A stretch of DNA of 38,096 nt, taken from assembly GCA_944324705.1 (NCBI GenBank), contig CALUXI010000015.1, positions 1 through 38,096 on the forward strand. Direction: 5' to 3'. Source of the stretch: an uncultured Acholeplasmatales bacterium. GTDB taxonomy: Bacteria > Bacillota_I > Bacilli_A > Acholeplasmatales > Anaeroplasmataceae. Made by a program: the position numbers and the translations under genes. This document shows, one piece after another, positions 1 through 7,494 of this stretch. Each line of letters opens with the position of its first letter. The first letter of the stretch is position 1. The notes below the pieces were generated by a model. It was not told where the DNA came from. It was given only the letters and a program-made list of their open reading frames with translations, and searched no databases.

Positions 1-1
1 A

Positions 2-1057
2 CCTTATTTTAATGCAAGTAGTATAAAAGAATTAAATGAAGAAGGTAATGTAAAAGTTACAGTTTTAGAATCAATTCATGCTGTTAAAACTACAATTAAA
101 GTAGATGAAAACGAACAAGAAGCAAATCGGTATGTTGCTAGTTATACTTTTTACTTAGAAGATTTTAAAGATTTTGATTTTAATGGTGTTGATACTAATG
201 GTACAGTTAGTAATTATGCTAGAGTGGAATTTTATAATGGTGATAAATCATTAGTCTATTATTTTAATGATCCTATTACTGCTTCCTCAGCTAATGCAGA
301 TGGTGTTAATCGTTATTATACTGATTATGCCGCTAATTTAGATTTTATTGAAATTGACTTACCTATTAGTGATATTGAAGAAAAACTAGATGGATCAATT
401 ACAAGTTTAAGAGTATATGATAGTAAGGCTGCTGATTCTACAGCAACCCCTAAGTTAGAAATTAGTTTTGATGCATTAAATATTGAAACAGACTTCTTTA
501 CTTTAGCTAATGAACTTGTTGATAATTGGAATACCTATTTAGATGATTTAGATGCTGATAAATTCAATAATTTCTTTGATCCTGCTGAAGGAGAAGGTTG
601 GATAGATCGTTTTGATGCAAATGGAAACTATCGCAAAGGTATTAATGGATATGATGAATTAATTGGCAATAGTGCTATTATTAAAACAGTCATTGTTATG
701 GTTGTTTATTTAGCTGTTTGTGTTGGCTTAGGTTTCCTACTTTTAAGAAAGAAAAATGCAATGCCAAAACCGTATTTAAGAGATCAATACAAGAAACAAA
801 TGGTTAGTGCTAATGCCATTAAGGCTGAGGTTAAAGAAGTTGAAAAAACTACCTTAAATAACAATGACGAAAAGACAGAAACTTCAATTGTAGAAGAATC
901 TCAAAATGAATCTAATAAGGTTGAGGTAATAGAAACTTCAACTACTGAAGAGAATCAAGATGAACCTAACAATGTTCAAGATGATTTATCTGAAGTAAAT
1001 GAAGATGTGAAAACTACAAGTGAAGAAAAAGGCGAAGATTCAGTAAAGACGGAATAA
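2..1057 (+). CDS. Surface protein with C-terminal membrane anchor, 5'-truncated by the window edge
   Basis: The reading frame is open from base 2, so this is the 3' part of a longer gene; the in-frame GTG at 224 is not a believable start because coding sequence continues upstream without a break. The visible part is a long Asp/Asn/Tyr-rich segment without membrane helices, then one hydrophobic helix (about bases 680-752, ending in LLLRKK), then a highly acidic, Glu/Thr/Asn-rich tail of about 100 residues. Positive charges right after the helix suggest that the tail is cytoplasmic and the large part is outside. The tail carries an imperfect 18-codon tandem repeat (ETS..EE.Q.E.N.V, bases 878-928 and 932-982). 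I do not recognise the family; a cell-surface or adhesin-like role is only an inference. A terminator follows directly. Confidence 0.75.
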   Translation, partial: PYFNASSIKELNEEGNVKVTVLESIHAVKTTIKVDENEQEANRYVASYTFYLEDFKDFDFNGVDTNGTVSNYARVEFYNGDKSLVYYFNDPITASSANADGVNRYYTDYAANLDFIEIDLPISDIEEKLDGSITSLRVYDSKAADSTATPKLEISFDALNIETDFFTLANELVDNWNTYLDDLDADKFNNFFDPAEGEGWIDRFDANGNYRKGINGYDELIGNSAIIKTVIVMVVYLAVCVGLGFLLLRKKNAMPKPYLRDQYKKQMVSANAIKAEVKEVEKTTLNNNDEKTETSIVEESQNESNKVEVIETSTTEENQDEPNNVQDDLSEVNEDVKTTSEEKGEDSVKTE

Positions 1058-1061
1058 TATT

Positions 1062-1088
1062 AACCTTCCTATTATGGGAAGGTTTTTT
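1062..1088 (+). terminator. Intrinsic terminator after the surface-protein gene
   Basis: Perfect 8-bp stem AACCTTCC/GGAAGGTT (1062-1069 with 1077-1084) with a 7-nt loop, running into a T tract. Confidence 0.85.
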
Positions 1089-1104
1089 AAAAGAGGATTT
1101 TAAG

Positions 1105-1863
1105 ATGTTAACAAATAAAAATAAAATATATGAAATAGTTTTGTTTTCAGCTCTCACAGCTTTATGTTATATTGCTACATTCATTATGATTCCTTTACCT
1201 ACGGGAGGCAAAATTCATTTAGGAAATTTAGTGTGCATTTTGGCCTCATTATTAGTTGGTGGAATTAAAGGCGGTTTAGTTGGTTCTATAGGAATGGGAT
1301 TAAATGATCTTCATTTTTATTTAGATAGTCCATCAACAATTATTAGGACAATAGTTTTAAAGTTTATTATGGGTTTTGTTTGTGGTACATTATTTAATTT
1401 GTTTAAAAAGAAGCAAGTTAATTCATTAAAATGTAGTGTTGTTTTGTTTATATTAGGTACTTTATTTTTAGGTTTAGGTATTTATTCATTAGTTGTTTAT
1501 TTAAATAATGGTGTATATTTTAGTGACACTTTGATTGAATTTAATGTTTTAGTACCGATAGGTTTATTTATATTTGCTTTTATATTTTATTTATTTGGCT
1601 TTTTATTTATTAGGAAAATCAATGTATTTAATTATTTATTAGTTGCAGTTAGCATAAGTACAATTATTAATATATTAGGTGAATTTATTTTTAGAGCAGT
1701 TTTATATATTTGTATTGATAGAATGGGCTTTTTACCAAGTATAACTTTATCAATTAGTAAGATTCCAGCTTCTATTTTAACAGGTGTACTAACATCAGTT
1801 TTAGTAGTAATTATTTACCCACCTTTAGAACATAGTTTGTTAGAAAAAACTAATATTAGCTAA
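1105..1863 (+). CDS. ECF transporter S component (substrate-binding membrane subunit)
   Basis: This 252-residue, very hydrophobic protein has an N-terminal segment typical of S components of energy-coupling-factor transporters: a first helix, then a PLPTGGKIHLGN motif, then a Gly-rich helix (LVGGIKGGLVGSIGMGLNDL). S components bind a vitamin or other micronutrient and associate with a shared EcfAA'T module, which is not in this window. It looks most like the PF07155-type group (riboflavin and related transporters). The substrate cannot be read from the sequence, and no riboswitch was seen upstream. The ATG at 1105 has the Shine-Dalgarno GAGG at 1094-1097. Two or three extra helices in the middle (residues about 110-175) make it longer than the usual 170-200 residues. 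It stands alone between a terminator and a new promoter. Confidence 0.75.
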   Translation: MLTNKNKIYEIVLFSALTALCYIATFIMIPLPTGGKIHLGNLVCILASLLVGGIKGGLVGSIGMGLNDLHFYLDSPSTIIRTIVLKFIMGFVCGTLFNLFKKKQVNSLKCSVVLFILGTLFLGLGIYSLVVYLNNGVYFSDTLIEFNVLVPIGLFIFAFIFYLFGFLFIRKINVFNYLLVAVSISTIINILGEFIFRAVLYICIDRMGFLPSITLSISKIPASILTGVLTSVLVVIIYPPLEHSLLEKTNIS

Positions 1864-1870
1864 TCTAGTA

Positions 1871-1899
1871 TTGAAAACAAGATGAACTAGTTGTATAAT
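1871..1899 (+). promoter_or_regulatory. Sigma-A-type promoter for the hemolysin III-like gene
   Basis: TTGAAA (1871-1876), 17-bp spacer, TATAAT (1894-1899). The predicted start is about 30 bp before the ATG at 1938. No terminator was seen between the ECF gene and this promoter, so some read-through is possible. Confidence 0.8.
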
Positions 1900-1937
1900 A
1901 AATATGGAAACAATTTACTTTAAAGATGAGGTAAAAT

Positions 1938-2594
1938 ATGGAAAATAAAGTAACTTTAAAAAAAACACGAAGAAATCAAACCTTAGGGGAAGAAATAGGT
2001 AATAGTATAACTCATGGGGTAATGGCCTTATTTGCGATAATTGCGACTATTTTTATGTATTTAAAATGTGAAACAACAAGAGAATACGTAGGTGTTTCAA
2101 TCTATGGCTTTTGTATGTTAATGTTATATTTAATGAGTTGCTTATATCATAGTTTCAAAAACGGTTCAACAGTCAAAAAGGTTTTTAGAATTTTTGATCA
2201 TACATCAATTTTCTTATTAATAGGGGGAACTTATGCGCCTATTTTACTAGTAGCAGTTCATGAAGTTAATCCATTGATTGCTAATATCTTTTTTGTTGTT
2301 CAATGGGCTATTATTGGTTTAGGAATAATCGCTAAAGTTTTAATTAAACAAAAGACTACAATTTTACATACAATAATTTGTGTTATATTAGGATGGAGTG
2401 GTATTTTAATTTTACCAATAGTTTATAATTATAATACAACATTTTTCTATCTAATATTAGCTGGTGGTATTGCTTATATGTTAGGCATTATCTTTTTTGC
2501 ATCTACTTTTAAATATGCTCATTTTATTTGGCATTTCTTTTGTATTTTTGGTACTATTTTACATTTTGTAGCCATTTATTTATATGTTTTATAG
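1938..2594 (+). CDS. trhA: Hemolysin III / PAQR family membrane protein (TrhA-like)
   Basis: The 218-residue protein matches the hemolysin III family in length and motifs: the N-terminal GEEIGNSITHG motif with its histidine, SCLYHSFK, FDHTSIFLLIGGTYAP, and the C-terminal FIWHFFCIFGTILHF. These carry the conserved histidines, serine and aspartate that form the metal site of PAQR proteins. Seven hydrophobic segments are expected. Family members affect membrane homeostasis, and the hemolysin name is historical, so it gives no evidence for toxin activity. It has its own promoter just upstream, with GAGG at 1927-1930 before the ATG. The next gene starts 10 bp after the stop, so the two are likely co-transcribed. 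Confidence 0.88.
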   Translation: MENKVTLKKTRRNQTLGEEIGNSITHGVMALFAIIATIFMYLKCETTREYVGVSIYGFCMLMLYLMSCLYHSFKNGSTVKKVFRIFDHTSIFLLIGGTYAPILLVAVHEVNPLIANIFFVVQWAIIGLGIIAKVLIKQKTTILHTIICVILGWSGILILPIVYNYNTTFFYLILAGGIAYMLGIIFFASTFKYAHFIWHFFCIFGTILHFVAIYLYVL

Positions 2595-2604
2595 TGAGGT
2601 ATAT

Positions 2605-3237
2605 ATGATTAAATATGTATTTTTTGATTTTAATGGGACCATATTAGATGATGTTGATTTATGTTTAGATTTATTAAATGAAATATTAATTAAACAAGGT
2701 AAAAAAACTTTAAATTTATCGGAATATAAAGAAATTTTTACTTTTCCAGTTAGAAAATATTATGAATTAGCTGGGGTAGACTTTAAACAAGATAGTTTTG
2801 AAGATTTATCTAAATTTTTCATTAGTAAATATCAGCCATTATCATTTAAATGTTCTTGTTATCCTAATGTAAAAGAATTAATTAAAATATTAAAAGAAAA
2901 AGGAATAATTGTAGGAATTTTATCTGCTAGTCAAATAGATAATTTAAAAGAACAATTAGAAGTATTAGATTTAAAAGATGAATTTTCTTTTGTTCTAGGT
3001 TTAGATAATATCTATGCCGTTAGTAAAGAAAATATTGCAAGAGATTTCTTATTAAATAATAAGATTGTTCCTGAAACTTGTTTGATGTTAGGTGATACTT
3101 TACATGATTATGAAGTAGCTGAAAATTTAGGTATGAATTCAATTTTATTTAGTGGTGGGCATCAAAGTAAGAATATATTGAAGAAGGCTAAAAGACCTAT
3201 AATTGATGATTTATTAGAATTGATTAATTATATTTAG
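2605..3237 (+). CDS. HAD-superfamily hydrolase (phosphoglycolate phosphatase-like)
   Basis: A 210-residue haloacid dehalogenase-fold protein. Motif I is FFDFNGT (nucleophile Asp8), with Asn10 where most phosphatases have a second Asp. Motif II is ILSAS, followed by a conserved-region lysine, and motif III/IV is MLGDTLHDYEVA. The helical cap between residues about 15 and 85 fits subclass I, as in PGP/GmhB/beta-phosphoglucomutase relatives. The substrate is unknown. An in-frame ATG at 2584 overlaps the previous gene, but the ATG at 2605 has GAGG at 2596-2599 and gives the standard N-terminus MIKYVFFDFNGT, so I chose it. The D-to-N change at motif I also occurs in some HAD groups, so the enzyme need not be inactive. 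Confidence 0.85.
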   Translation: MIKYVFFDFNGTILDDVDLCLDLLNEILIKQGKKTLNLSEYKEIFTFPVRKYYELAGVDFKQDSFEDLSKFFISKYQPLSFKCSCYPNVKELIKILKEKGIIVGILSASQIDNLKEQLEVLDLKDEFSFVLGLDNIYAVSKENIARDFLLNNKIVPETCLMLGDTLHDYEVAENLGMNSILFSGGHQSKNILKKAKRPIIDDLLELINYI

Positions 3238-3250
3238 GCATTAGCCTTTT
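3236..3250 (+). terminator. Short putative terminator after the HAD gene
   Basis: AGGC/GCCT stem (3236-3239 with 3244-3247), ATTA loop, then TTTTT. The stem is only 4 bp and begins inside the stop codon, so it may be weak. Confidence 0.4.
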
Positions 3251-3281
3251 TATGTTAAATTATGTGATTTACTTTAAATAC

Positions 3282-3310
3282 TTTACTTAGTAAACTAATT
3301 GTAATAAAAT
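3282..3310 (+). promoter_or_regulatory. Promoter of the marR-ABC operon with an overlapping palindromic operator
   Basis: TTTACT (3282-3287), 17-bp spacer and TAAAAT (3305-3310) form a reasonable promoter. The -35 box is the left half of a perfect palindrome, TTTACT-T-AGTAAA (3282-3294). A repressor binding there would block RNA polymerase. A MarR-family regulator is the first gene downstream, so autoregulation is the simplest reading (inference). Confidence 0.6.
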
Positions 3311-3332
3311 ATTTTTACTTTGGGGTGAAGAA

Positions 3333-3767
3333 ATGGAAAATAAGGAATTAATAAATTATTTTTATAAAATGCAAAAGTTGTTTAGTACGCAAAATGAAAA
3401 GATTAAACAAAATACGGGTTTAAATAATTTACCTAGTAAAGTACTAAGACAAATCTATTTGCATGACAATCAAGCCTCAGCTAGTTACTTATCTAAAATG
3501 AATGGTACGACGATTGCGGCTATGATGCATATATTATATTCTTTAGAAGAAATGGGGTATTTATATAAAGAAATAAATCAATCAGATAATAGGCAAAAAA
3601 TGTATGTCTTAACTTTAGCTGGTAAAGAACAGGCTAGAAAAGTAATTAGAGAGTTTGAATATCAATGGAATAATTACCTAAATTGTTTAAATGAAAAAGA
3701 TAAAGAAGCTTTAGCAAAGATATTAGAAAAAACTATTAAATATATGGAGGCCAAAAATAATGCTTAA
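3333..3767 (+). CDS. MarR-family transcriptional regulator
   Basis: At 144 residues this has the size and layout of MarR regulators: an N-terminal helix for dimerisation, a winged helix-turn-helix in the middle (SYLSKMNGTTIAAMMHILYSLEEMGY), a wing with the basic stretch SDNRQKMYVLTLAGKE, and a C-terminal dimerisation helix. These proteins usually repress their own operon and release DNA when bound to a small aromatic or amphipathic ligand. The start has a GGGGTG Shine-Dalgarno at 3322-3327. The gene overlaps the next one by 8 bp, which ties it to the downstream ABC exporter pair, most likely as its repressor. The inducer is unknown. Confidence 0.9.
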   Translation: MENKELINYFYKMQKLFSTQNEKIKQNTGLNNLPSKVLRQIYLHDNQASASYLSKMNGTTIAAMMHILYSLEEMGYLYKEINQSDNRQKMYVLTLAGKEQARKVIREFEYQWNNYLNCLNEKDKEALAKILEKTIKYMEAKNNA

Positions 3768-5556
3768 ATTATTTAAACATATGAAAAAGATTTATTGGTT
3801 AGTTTTATTTTTAATAATAGCATTAGTAGTAACTCAGGTATTATGTGATTTAAGTATGCCGAACTATTTACAAAAAATATTGACAGAAGCAAGTTATGCT
3901 TCCTCATTGAGGGAGAATAATTTGCTTACTGATGAGATATTGATGAACTCAAAAAATGAAATTATTATGAGTGCTGTATATATGGGGTTATTAGCTTTAG
4001 GTAGTGTTTCTTCAACAATTATTGTTTGTTTTTTAAGTGCTAAGTTTGCCGCTAATTTCTCATATGGCGTTAGAAAAGCAGTATATCAAAAGGTATCTAA
4101 TTTTAGTTTAGCTGAAATAGATAAATTTAGTACAGCATCATTAATCACTAGATCAACTAATGATATAACTCAAGTACAAATGGTAGTAAATATGGTCTTA
4201 AGAATGGCAGTAGCCGCTCCGATTTATGCAATATACGGAATTATTAAAGTTGCACGCATTCAGGCTGCTGCACAATTAAGTGTAATTGTTATTGTAGCTA
4301 TTGTTGCTTTAGTGTTACTAGTAGTTTCAATATTTATAACTGTATTACCAAAATTTAAGATGATTCAAAAATTAACAGATAGATTAAACTTAGTTACTAG
4401 AGAAAATTTAACAGGTTTAAGAGTTGTTAGAGCATGTGATGCTGAAGCTGAAGAAGAAGATAAATTTAGAGAAGCTAATAATAACATAACTAAAAACAAT
4501 ATTTTTGTTAATAGAGTATTCTCCATTTTTATGCCTGGTATGCAAATAATTATGAATTATGCTTCACTATTAATTTTATGGATAGGTGCTTATATTGTTT
4601 TATCATTTACTACAATGAAGGAACAAGCAGATATGTTGGGGTCTATTTTTACTTTCCAACAATGTACAATGTTCATTGTAATGGGCTTTATGCAACTAAC
4701 AATGATTATTGTATTAGTTCCTCGTGGTATTGTTTCAGGTAATAGAATTAATGAAATATTAGAATCTAAAACAGCTATTAATGATCCTTATAATGTAATT
4801 AAAGCTAAAGAGGTTGGAACTATTGAATTTAAGAATGTAAGTTTTTCCTATAATAAAACAGAAGAAAATGTTTTAGATAATATTAGTTTTAAGATTAATA
4901 AGGGTGAAACATTAGCTATCATTGGTGGTACAGGCTCAGGTAAGACTAGTTTAGTAAACTTAATTACAAGATTTTATGATGCATCACAGGGTGAAGTTTT
5001 GGTTGATAATGTTAATGTTAAAGATTACACACAAGAAGAATTAAGAGATAAAATTGGTTTAGTTCCCCAAAAAGCTGTATTATTTAGTGGTACTATTAGA
5101 ACAAATTTGGCTTTTGGTAAATCTGATTTAACTGATGATGATATAGCCTGGGCACTTGATATTGCGCAAGCTTCTGACTTCGTTAAAGAAATAGGTTATG
5201 ATGCTAATGTAGCCCAAGGTGGTGCTAATTTCTCAGGTGGGCAAAAACAAAGATTATGTATTGCTAGAGCGGTTATTAAAAAACCGGAAATATTTATATT
5301 TGATGATTCATTTAGTGCTCTTGATTTAAAGACTGATCAAAAATTAAGAGAAGCACTAGCAAATAAAACTAAGGGTATAACTAATGTTATAGTAGCCCAA
5401 AGAATTGGTACTATTTTACATGCTGATAAAATAATAGTTTTAGATGAAGGAAAAGTAGTTGGTTATGGTAATCATAAAGAATTAATTAAGAATTGTAAGG
5501 TTTATCAGGAAATAGCCTATTCACAATTATCAAAGGAGGAATTAGAAAATGCCTAA
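3760..5556 (+). CDS. ABC exporter half-transporter with degenerate ATPase site
   Basis: The 598-residue protein has an N-terminal six-helix exporter domain (residues about 1-330) and a C-terminal nucleotide-binding domain. Walker A is GGTGSGKT from residue 389 and the signature FSGGQKQR is intact. The Walker B catalytic Glu is replaced by Asp516 (FIFDDSFSALD), and the switch His is Gln547 (IVAQRIGTI). Loss of both catalytic residues is known from the non-hydrolysing site of heterodimeric exporters such as TM287/288 and BmrCD. The partner gene overlaps by 8 bp and supplies the intact residues. GGAGG at 3746-3750 precedes the ATG. The likely role is multidrug or lipid export; the substrate is not determinable. 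Confidence 0.9.
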   Translation: MLKLFKHMKKIYWLVLFLIIALVVTQVLCDLSMPNYLQKILTEASYASSLRENNLLTDEILMNSKNEIIMSAVYMGLLALGSVSSTIIVCFLSAKFAANFSYGVRKAVYQKVSNFSLAEIDKFSTASLITRSTNDITQVQMVVNMVLRMAVAAPIYAIYGIIKVARIQAAAQLSVIVIVAIVALVLLVVSIFITVLPKFKMIQKLTDRLNLVTRENLTGLRVVRACDAEAEEEDKFREANNNITKNNIFVNRVFSIFMPGMQIIMNYASLLILWIGAYIVLSFTTMKEQADMLGSIFTFQQCTMFIVMGFMQLTMIIVLVPRGIVSGNRINEILESKTAINDPYNVIKAKEVGTIEFKNVSFSYNKTEENVLDNISFKINKGETLAIIGGTGSGKTSLVNLITRFYDASQGEVLVDNVNVKDYTQEELRDKIGLVPQKAVLFSGTIRTNLAFGKSDLTDDDIAWALDIAQASDFVKEIGYDANVAQGGANFSGGQKQRLCIARAVIKKPEIFIFDDSFSALDLKTDQKLREALANKTKGITNVIVAQRIGTILHADKIIVLDEGKVVGYGNHKELIKNCKVYQEIAYSQLSKEELENA

Positions 5557-7339
5557 AGCAAATAATATGACAATTCCTTATGGTAAAGCCCGTGATACTA
5601 AAGGTACTTTAAAGAAATTAGTTGTTTATTTAAAACCACATTTAAAATGGATTATTATTGCAATAAGTTTATCAATCATTGGAACAATTTCTATGATTTT
5701 AGGGCCTAAGTTTTTAGGGGATATAACAAAATATACTCAAAAATTTGTAGCAGATAATAGTTATAATCCGCGCCCTGATATTATTAGAACCGCCATTATC
5801 CTTTTGATACTTTATGCTACAAGTGCTATATGTTCATATTTTTCAGGTTTTTTCATGACAGGAGTTACGCAAAAAATCACTAATAAAATGCGTGGTGATA
5901 TAAGTTTAAAAATCAATACTTTACCTTTTTCATACTTTGATTCAAGAAGTATTGGTGATGTTTTAAGTAGAGTTACAAATGATATTGATATGATTGGTCA
6001 AAACTTAAATCAAAGTTTAAGTCAAGTGATTGCCGCTATTATCCAATTTATTGGTGTCTTTGTTATGATGTTAGTTTTATCACCAACTATGACTTTAATT
6101 GCGGTTGTAACAATTCCATTATCCTTAATCTTATTGATTATAATTGTTAAAGTAAGTCAAAAATATTTTAGAGCTCAACAAAAAGCTTTAGGTCAATTAA
6201 ATGGTCATATTGAAGAAGCTTATGCAGGTCAAAATGTTATTAAAGCTTTTAATCAAGAAGATGAAGAATATGCTAAATTTGATAAAATGAATGTAACTTT
6301 AAAATATTCAGCTTGGAAAAGTCAATTTTTATCAAGTATGTTAATGCCTTTGATGTCTTTTGTTGGTAATATTTCTTATTTATCAATATGTGTTGTAGGG
6401 GGTCTTTTAATTTTAGATGGCAGATATGGTCTTGAAATTATTCAAACTTTCATCCAATATACAAGGCAATTAAATCAGCCAATGCAACAAGTAGGGCAAA
6501 TGGGAACAATTATGCAACAATGTATAGCTGCTTCTGAAAGAGTATTTGACTTCTTAAATGAGACAGAGATGCCTAAAGAAGAAAATAAGTTAGTTTTGGA
6601 ACCTAAAAATGTTGTTGGTAATGTAATATTTGATAATGTCAATTTTGGATACACACCAGAAAGACAAATTATATTTAATTTTAATTGTAGTGTAAAAGCT
6701 GGTCAAAAGATAGCTATAGTAGGTCCGACAGGAGCAGGTAAGACGACAATAGTTAACTTATTGATGAGATTTTATGAAACAAATAGTGGTAATATTTTGA
6801 TTGATGGAGTTAATACTAAAGATATTACAAGACAAAATGTAGCTAAATTGTTTGGAATGGTTTTACAAGATACTTGGTTATTTGAAGGAACTTTAAGAGA
6901 CAACTTAACATTTGGTAAAAAAGATGCGACAGATGAAGAAATTTGGACAGCCTTAAAAGCTTGTCATATCGACCATTTTGTTAATTCGTTACCAGGTAAT
7001 TTAGATTATGTTTTCAGTGAAACAGCTAATGTTTCCGCTGGTCAAAAACAATTATTAACAATTGCTAGAACTATGATTGAAAATGCACCTATGTTGATTC
7101 TTGATGAAGCAACATCATCAGTTGATACTAGAACTGAAATTTTAATTCAAAAAGCTATGGATAAGTTAATGGAAGGTAGAACAAGTTTTGTTATTGCACA
7201 TAGACTTTCAACAATTAAGAATGCAGATTTAATTTTAGTTTTAAAAGATGGTAATGTTATTGAACAAGGTAATCACGAAACCTTGCTAGCTAAAAATGGT
7301 TTTTATGCCACTCTATATAATAGTCAATTTGCTTTATAG
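5549..7339 (+). CDS. ABC exporter half-transporter with catalytically intact Walker B and H-loop
   Basis: This 596-residue protein is the partner of the preceding half-transporter. It has six membrane helices (residues about 30-330) and a nucleotide-binding domain with Walker A GPTGAGKTT from residue 392, Walker B LILDEATSSVD with catalytic Glu520, and switch His551 (VIAHRLSTI). Its signature motif is VSAGQKQ instead of SGGQ. In a head-to-tail dimer, its Walker A/B pairs with the intact signature of the other subunit to form the active site. Its own altered signature faces the degenerate Walker B. The complementary losses support an obligate heterodimer. AGGAGG precedes the ATG. A terminator follows, so the operon is marR plus the two ABC genes. 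Confidence 0.92.
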   Translation: MPKANNMTIPYGKARDTKGTLKKLVVYLKPHLKWIIIAISLSIIGTISMILGPKFLGDITKYTQKFVADNSYNPRPDIIRTAIILLILYATSAICSYFSGFFMTGVTQKITNKMRGDISLKINTLPFSYFDSRSIGDVLSRVTNDIDMIGQNLNQSLSQVIAAIIQFIGVFVMMLVLSPTMTLIAVVTIPLSLILLIIIVKVSQKYFRAQQKALGQLNGHIEEAYAGQNVIKAFNQEDEEYAKFDKMNVTLKYSAWKSQFLSSMLMPLMSFVGNISYLSICVVGGLLILDGRYGLEIIQTFIQYTRQLNQPMQQVGQMGTIMQQCIAASERVFDFLNETEMPKEENKLVLEPKNVVGNVIFDNVNFGYTPERQIIFNFNCSVKAGQKIAIVGPTGAGKTTIVNLLMRFYETNSGNILIDGVNTKDITRQNVAKLFGMVLQDTWLFEGTLRDNLTFGKKDATDEEIWTALKACHIDHFVNSLPGNLDYVFSETANVSAGQKQLLTIARTMIENAPMLILDEATSSVDTRTEILIQKAMDKLMEGRTSFVIAHRLSTIKNADLILVLKDGNVIEQGNHETLLAKNGFYATLYNSQFAL

Positions 7340-7348
7340 AATTTATAT

Positions 7349-7382
7349 AAGAGTTTGAATTTAAAAGTTTAAACTCTTTTTT
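7349..7382 (+). terminator. Intrinsic terminator of the marR-ABC operon
   Basis: AAGAGTTT (7349-7356) pairs with AAACTCTT (7371-7378). The stem can extend inward through G-T pairs, and a run of T follows. Confidence 0.8.
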
Positions 7383-7390
7383 GTTTTGTT

Positions 7391-7407
7391 CTGTCAAAAT
7401 TTGACGG
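7391..7407. promoter_or_regulatory. Palindrome upstream of the DUF1508-repeat gene, candidate operator
   Basis: GTCAAA-A-TTTGAC (7393-7405) is a perfect inverted repeat with one central base, and an outer C-G pair follows one mismatch. It lies about 30 bp upstream of the -35 box of the next promoter and after the terminator, so it is not part of the terminator. The binding protein is unknown. Confidence 0.4.
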
Positions 7408-7436
7408 ATTTTAAAGTAAAAATAAATTTATAAATG

Positions 7437-7465
7437 TTGTTAAATAAGCAAAAATAAGATATAAT
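7437..7465 (+). promoter_or_regulatory. Promoter for the DUF1508-repeat gene
   Basis: TTGTTA (7437-7442), 17-bp spacer, TATAAT (7460-7465), with an expected transcript start about 22 bp before the ATG at 7495. Confidence 0.8.
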
Positions 7466-7494
7466 ATAGGTGATTAAGAAAGCGGAGGTAAATC

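Noticed and set aside
224-226. GTG as the start of the first gene
   Set aside because: The same frame is open without a stop back to base 2 with protein-like composition, so the gene simply begins before the window.
1938-2594. Hemolysin III-like protein as a virulence toxin
   Set aside because: The family name is historical; the sequence is a PAQR-type membrane protein common in harmless bacteria.
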